Source of the DNA: Glaciecola sp049650345
GTDB taxonomy: Bacteria > Pseudomonadota > Gammaproteobacteria > Enterobacterales > Alteromonadaceae
DNA length: 64,000 bases
Assembly (NCBI GenBank): GCA_049650345.1
Contig: JBARZY010000044.1
Coordinates: 62,001 to 126,000 of the forward strand
Direction: 5' to 3'
In this document: positions 60,827 through 64,000 of the stretch, one piece after another
How positions within the stretch are numbered: position 1 is the first letter of the stretch
Layout: every line of letters begins with the position of its first letter
The notes under the pieces: generated by a model
Databases searched by the model: none
What the model was told of the DNA's origin: nothing
Seen by the model: only the letters and a program-made list of their open reading frames with translations
Position numbers and translations under genes: made by a program

Positions 60827-62008
60827 ATGGCTCAAATAGGCACTCCATTCTCTCGTAATGCAACAAAGGTTATGCTTTTAGGATCGGGTGAACTTGGAAA
60901 AGAAGTGGCTATAGCCCTAAAGCGCTTGGGCTGTGAAGTGATTGCCTTAGACCGTTATGAAAATGCACCGGCCATGCAAATTGCTGACAAGCATTACGTA
61001 TTGTCTATGCTTGACGGCGAGCGTTTGCGCAATATTGTGCACACCGAACAACCGCATTATATCGTGCCTGAAATTGAGGCCATTGCTACCGCGACTTTGC
61101 TTTCCTTAGAAGAAGAAGGTTTTAACGTGGTGCCTAGTGCAAAAGCTGCTCACTTAACCATGAATAGAGAAGGCATTCGACGGCTGGTTGCTGACGACTT
61201 GGGCATTCCAACATCACGTTTTGTATTTGCGCAAACCGAACAAGAATTTGTAGCGGGTGTTGCAAACATAGGTTATCCATGTTTCGTTAAGCCTATTATG
61301 AGCTCGTCGGGTAAAGGTCAAAGTTTGCTGCGCAGTCAAGACGATTTACAAGCAGCTTGGCAGTATGCGCAAGAGGGCGGGCGTGCCGGAATGGGAAAAG
61401 TGATTGTTGAAGGATTTGTTGATTTTGATTATGAGATTACCTTACTGACCGTAAGGCATATAAATGGTACCAGCTTTTGCGAACCTATTGGTCATCGCCA
61501 AGAAAATGGCGATTACAGAGAGTCTTGGCAACCACAAGCTATGTCTGGTGAAGCCCTACAAAAAGCACAATCTATTGCCGAGCAGGTAACTTCTTCTTTA
61601 GGCGGATATGGTCTATTTGGTGTCGAACTATTTGTAAAGGGCGACGATGTGATTTTTAGTGAAGTATCGCCAAGACCCCATGATACGGGCATGGTAACGC
61701 TTATATCTCAAGATTTATCTGAGTTTGATTTACACGCAAGGGCATTTTTGCAATTGCCCATTCCGAACATTGGCTTTAGAAAACCATCGGTGTCTGTGGC
61801 CTTATTAGTAGAGGGCGAATCAAACAATGTTGAATTTTCTAATTTACAAGAAGTATTGAGCTTACCCAATACCGATTTACGTTTATTCGGCAAGCCAGAA
61901 GTAAAAGGCTTACGTAGAATGGGGGTTGCTTTGGCATTTGATGATGATCTAGAAGTTGCGTTGAGCAAAGGGTTACATATGGCTACAGCTCTTGAAGCTA
62001 AGGTCTAA
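60827..62008 (+). CDS. purT: Formate-dependent phosphoribosylglycinamide formyltransferase PurT
   Basis: An ATP-grasp enzyme that formylates GAR with formate, an alternative to PurN. The 393 residues (E. coli 392) show VMLLGSGELGKEVAIALKRLG (about 16-36), VPEIEAIATATLLSLEEEG (about 82-100), FVKPIMSSSGKGQS (about 151-164), and EVSPRPHDTGMVTLISQD (about 284-301). The ATG at 60827 has AGGA six bases upstream; an in-frame upstream ATG at 60773 would add 18 hydrophobic residues and is rejected. No clear terminator is seen before rnr. Confidence 0.97.
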   Translation: MAQIGTPFSRNATKVMLLGSGELGKEVAIALKRLGCEVIALDRYENAPAMQIADKHYVLSMLDGERLRNIVHTEQPHYIVPEIEAIATATLLSLEEEGFNVVPSAKAAHLTMNREGIRRLVADDLGIPTSRFVFAQTEQEFVAGVANIGYPCFVKPIMSSSGKGQSLLRSQDDLQAAWQYAQEGGRAGMGKVIVEGFVDFDYEITLLTVRHINGTSFCEPIGHRQENGDYRESWQPQAMSGEALQKAQSIAEQVTSSLGGYGLFGVELFVKGDDVIFSEVSPRPHDTGMVTLISQDLSEFDLHARAFLQLPIPNIGFRKPSVSVALLVEGESNNVEFSNLQEVLSLPNTDLRLFGKPEVKGLRRMGVALAFDDDLEVALSKGLHMATALEAKV

Positions 62009-62116
62009 TAGTTAACACTGTGACCGATGCGCAAATTTCACGCAAATAGATGTGTTCGTCTTCATATTGCTTTATACTTGCCACTATGAAAATAAAATAC
62101 AGAACAAGTTACTAAT

Positions 62117-64000
62117 ATGAGTAACGATCCGCATTTCGAGCGTGAAAAAAACAAGTACGAAAATCCTGTCGCCAGTCGCGAATATCTCTTAAGTTTACTT
62201 GCCGAACAAGGCAAACCACTATCTTTTATTGAGTTTTGCCATTTGTTAGATGCCGATGAAGAAGATGCCAGAATTGGTATCCAACGCAGACTCAGAGCAA
62301 TGGAGCGTGAAGGCCAAGTATTATTCAATCGCGATAAAAAATACGAGATACAACAACAAAGCCAACTAGTGCGAGGGCGTGTGATTGGCCATCGCGATGG
62401 CTTTGGGTTCCTTAAGCATTCCGATACTGAAAAAGATTATTTTATCCACATGGGACAAATGAGTACCCTGTTGCATGATGATATTGTTGAGGGCAGTACG
62501 GGACACACTGACAAAAAAGGCCGAGTTGAATTTAGGGTGAATCGCGTGATTGAGCCTCGCCCTGATCCCATTGTGGGCCGTTATTATAGCGAGCAGGGTG
62601 TTAATATGGTTATCCCTGATGATAACCGTATTTGTCATGAAATCATTATACCTAAAGAATTTACCAATGGTGCTCGTCAAGGGCACGTAGTCGTCGTTGA
62701 AATCGTGCAACGTCCACGCAGGCAAATGAATCCCACCGGTAAAATACTAGAAGTACTAGGTGAACACATGGCGCCGGGTATGGAAATAGAAACCGCTCTG
62801 CGAAACTTCGATATTCCGCATGAATGGCCTAATGGCGTGCACAAAGCAGTACAAAATTTAGCTGACACCGTACCTGAAGATGCCAAAATGGGACGAGTCG
62901 ATTTACGTCAACTCCCACTTGTTACTATTGATGGTGAAGACGCCCGAGATTTTGATGATGCTGTATATTGCTTGCCTGAAGACGAGGGCGGTTGGCGTTT
63001 GTGGGTAGCCATAGCAGACGTAAGTGCATACGTTAAACTAGGCACTGCATTAGACAGTGAAGCACAAAATAGAGCAACATCGGTATACTTTCCAGAACAA
63101 GTGATCCCTATGTTACCCGAGGTTTTGTCAAATGGCCTGTGTTCACTTAATCCTGATGTTGACCGTTTGTGTATGGTGTGCGAAATGCGCATTGATGCTA
63201 GCGGCAAACTAGAGGACTACCAGTTTTATGAAGCGGTAATGAACTCCCACGCGCGCCTTACTTACACTAAGGTGTGGAATATTCTAAATGGTGATGAAGA
63301 ATTACTGAAACGATACTACGATAGAGTTGATGACCTTCACCATTTATATAACCTATACAAAATCCTTAAAAACGCTCGACAAAAGCGTGGTGCGATAGAA
63401 TTTGAAAGCCAAGAAACAAAGTTTGTTTTTAATGCACAACGCAAAATAGACCACATCATTCCACTTGTGCGCAACGACGCCCACAAAATTATTGAAGAAT
63501 GCATGATTTTGGCAAATGTTTGCGCAGCGCAATACATCGAAGAAAATCAGGCAGAAGCTTTGTTTAGAATCCATGATAAGCCTGATGAAGATCGTTTGTT
63601 AACATTTAGGACCTATTTATCAGAGGCGGGTATTGCGTTTACTGCTAGCAATCAACCTACGCCCAAAGACTTCGCCGAAGTTGCTGCAAAAATCGAAAAC
63701 AGAGTTGACAAAGAACTCATCCAAACAATGTTATTGCGGTCAATGAAACAAGCTGCTTACGATGGTGCCAATGTAGGACACTTTGGATTAGCACTTGAGG
63801 CTTATGCACACTTTACATCGCCAATTCGTCGCTATCCCGATTTGGTTGTGCATCGAGTATTAAAAGCAATTATTAACAAACATGCACAAAAGAAAATATG
63901 CAAAGGCGCTAAGTTTTATTCCGAACAAGAAATTGAGTTGTTGGGTGAGCAATGCTCAATGGCAGAGCGGCGCGCCGACGATGCAACACGTGATGTGTCT
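62117..64000 (+). CDS. rnr: Exoribonuclease R (3' end outside window)
   Basis: The frame is open from ATG at 62117 to the window edge (628 codons), so the C-terminus is missing. RNase R degrades structured RNA 3' to 5'. Visible domains are an N-terminal winged-helix region (about 1-80, REYLLSLLAEQGKPLSFIEF), cold-shock domains beginning RGRVIGHRDGFGFLKH (about 84-99) and YFIHMGQM, and the RNB catalytic domain. The latter has the acidic cluster TIDGEDARDFDDAV (about 270-283), NGLCSLNPDVDRLCMVCEM, FRIHDKPDEDRL and AYAHFTSPIRRYPDLVVHR (about 560-578). The 3' S1 domain lies beyond the window. The N-terminal helical domain and SPIRRYPDL block separate it from RNase II. Confidence 0.96.
   Translation, partial: MSNDPHFEREKNKYENPVASREYLLSLLAEQGKPLSFIEFCHLLDADEEDARIGIQRRLRAMEREGQVLFNRDKKYEIQQQSQLVRGRVIGHRDGFGFLKHSDTEKDYFIHMGQMSTLLHDDIVEGSTGHTDKKGRVEFRVNRVIEPRPDPIVGRYYSEQGVNMVIPDDNRICHEIIIPKEFTNGARQGHVVVVEIVQRPRRQMNPTGKILEVLGEHMAPGMEIETALRNFDIPHEWPNGVHKAVQNLADTVPEDAKMGRVDLRQLPLVTIDGEDARDFDDAVYCLPEDEGGWRLWVAIADVSAYVKLGTALDSEAQNRATSVYFPEQVIPMLPEVLSNGLCSLNPDVDRLCMVCEMRIDASGKLEDYQFYEAVMNSHARLTYTKVWNILNGDEELLKRYYDRVDDLHHLYNLYKILKNARQKRGAIEFESQETKFVFNAQRKIDHIIPLVRNDAHKIIEECMILANVCAAQYIEENQAEALFRIHDKPDEDRLLTFRTYLSEAGIAFTASNQPTPKDFAEVAAKIENRVDKELIQTMLLRSMKQAAYDGANVGHFGLALEAYAHFTSPIRRYPDLVVHRVLKAIINKHAQKKICKGAKFYSEQEIELLGEQCSMAERRADDATRDVS

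Overview
The window is chromosomal DNA from a marine gammaproteobacterium, most likely of the Alteromonadales (Alteromonadaceae-like); the genus cannot be fixed from the sequence alone. The placement rests on gene orders shared with E. coli and its relatives (rapA-rluA, rhlB-gppA beside trxA and rho, ubiE-ubiJ-ubiB, fre-ubiD, purE-purK). It also rests on a sodium-based physiology (NhaC-type antiporter, sodium:solute symporter, MotX of a Na+-driven polar flagellum) and on TonB-dependent receptors and GGDEF proteins. Coding density is high. I saw no rRNA, tRNA, CRISPR array, insertion sequence, prophage or clear pseudogene. The first gene (a GGDEF protein) and the last (RNase R) are cut by the window edges.

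Layout. 1-8.1 kb: end of a diguanylate cyclase, an unknown small protein, a DUF3530 protein, rluA and rapA on the minus strand, then PIN-PhoH and a response-regulator diguanylate cyclase on the plus strand. 8.1-16 kb: a histidine-rich zinc-type TonB receptor behind two Zur-like operators, an MBOAT/SGNH acyl-transfer pair and a second TonB receptor. 16-31.2 kb: glutathione reductase, oligopeptidase A, an OYE-family reductase, a Tag-family glycosylase, a sensor propeller-GGDEF protein, ubiEJB, gppA-rhlB and trxA. 31.2-44.8 kb: rho, a strictosidine-synthase-like protein, a secreted M20 hydrolase, purEK, PCu(A)C copper chaperone, Dps, PQQ-type sugar dehydrogenase, DUF962, CnoX, purA, ALDH-VOC and dgkA.

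44.8-53.5 kb holds the most interesting locus, apparently for peptidoglycan (MurNAc) salvage. A leftward operon encodes a sodium:solute symporter, MurQ, a lipoprotein that fuses an AmiD-like amidase to a class C beta-lactamase-like domain, and an NhaC-family antiporter. A divergent rightward set encodes alanine racemase and a BadF/GlcNAc-kinase-like sugar kinase. Together they could release muropeptides, import the amino sugar with Na+, phosphorylate it, cleave MurNAc-6-P to GlcNAc-6-P plus D-lactate, and process D-/L-alanine. The beta-lactamase-like domain seems to lack its SxxK nucleophile and its HTG motif, so it may be a pseudoenzyme.

53.5-64 kb: glutaryl-CoA dehydrogenase, a periplasmic thioredoxin-like protein, a solute-binding-like protein, an M28 peptidase, fre-ubiD, motX behind a perfect sigma-28 -10 element, purT and the start of rnr. 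Function calls come from recognised motifs, lengths and gene order; no database search was run.
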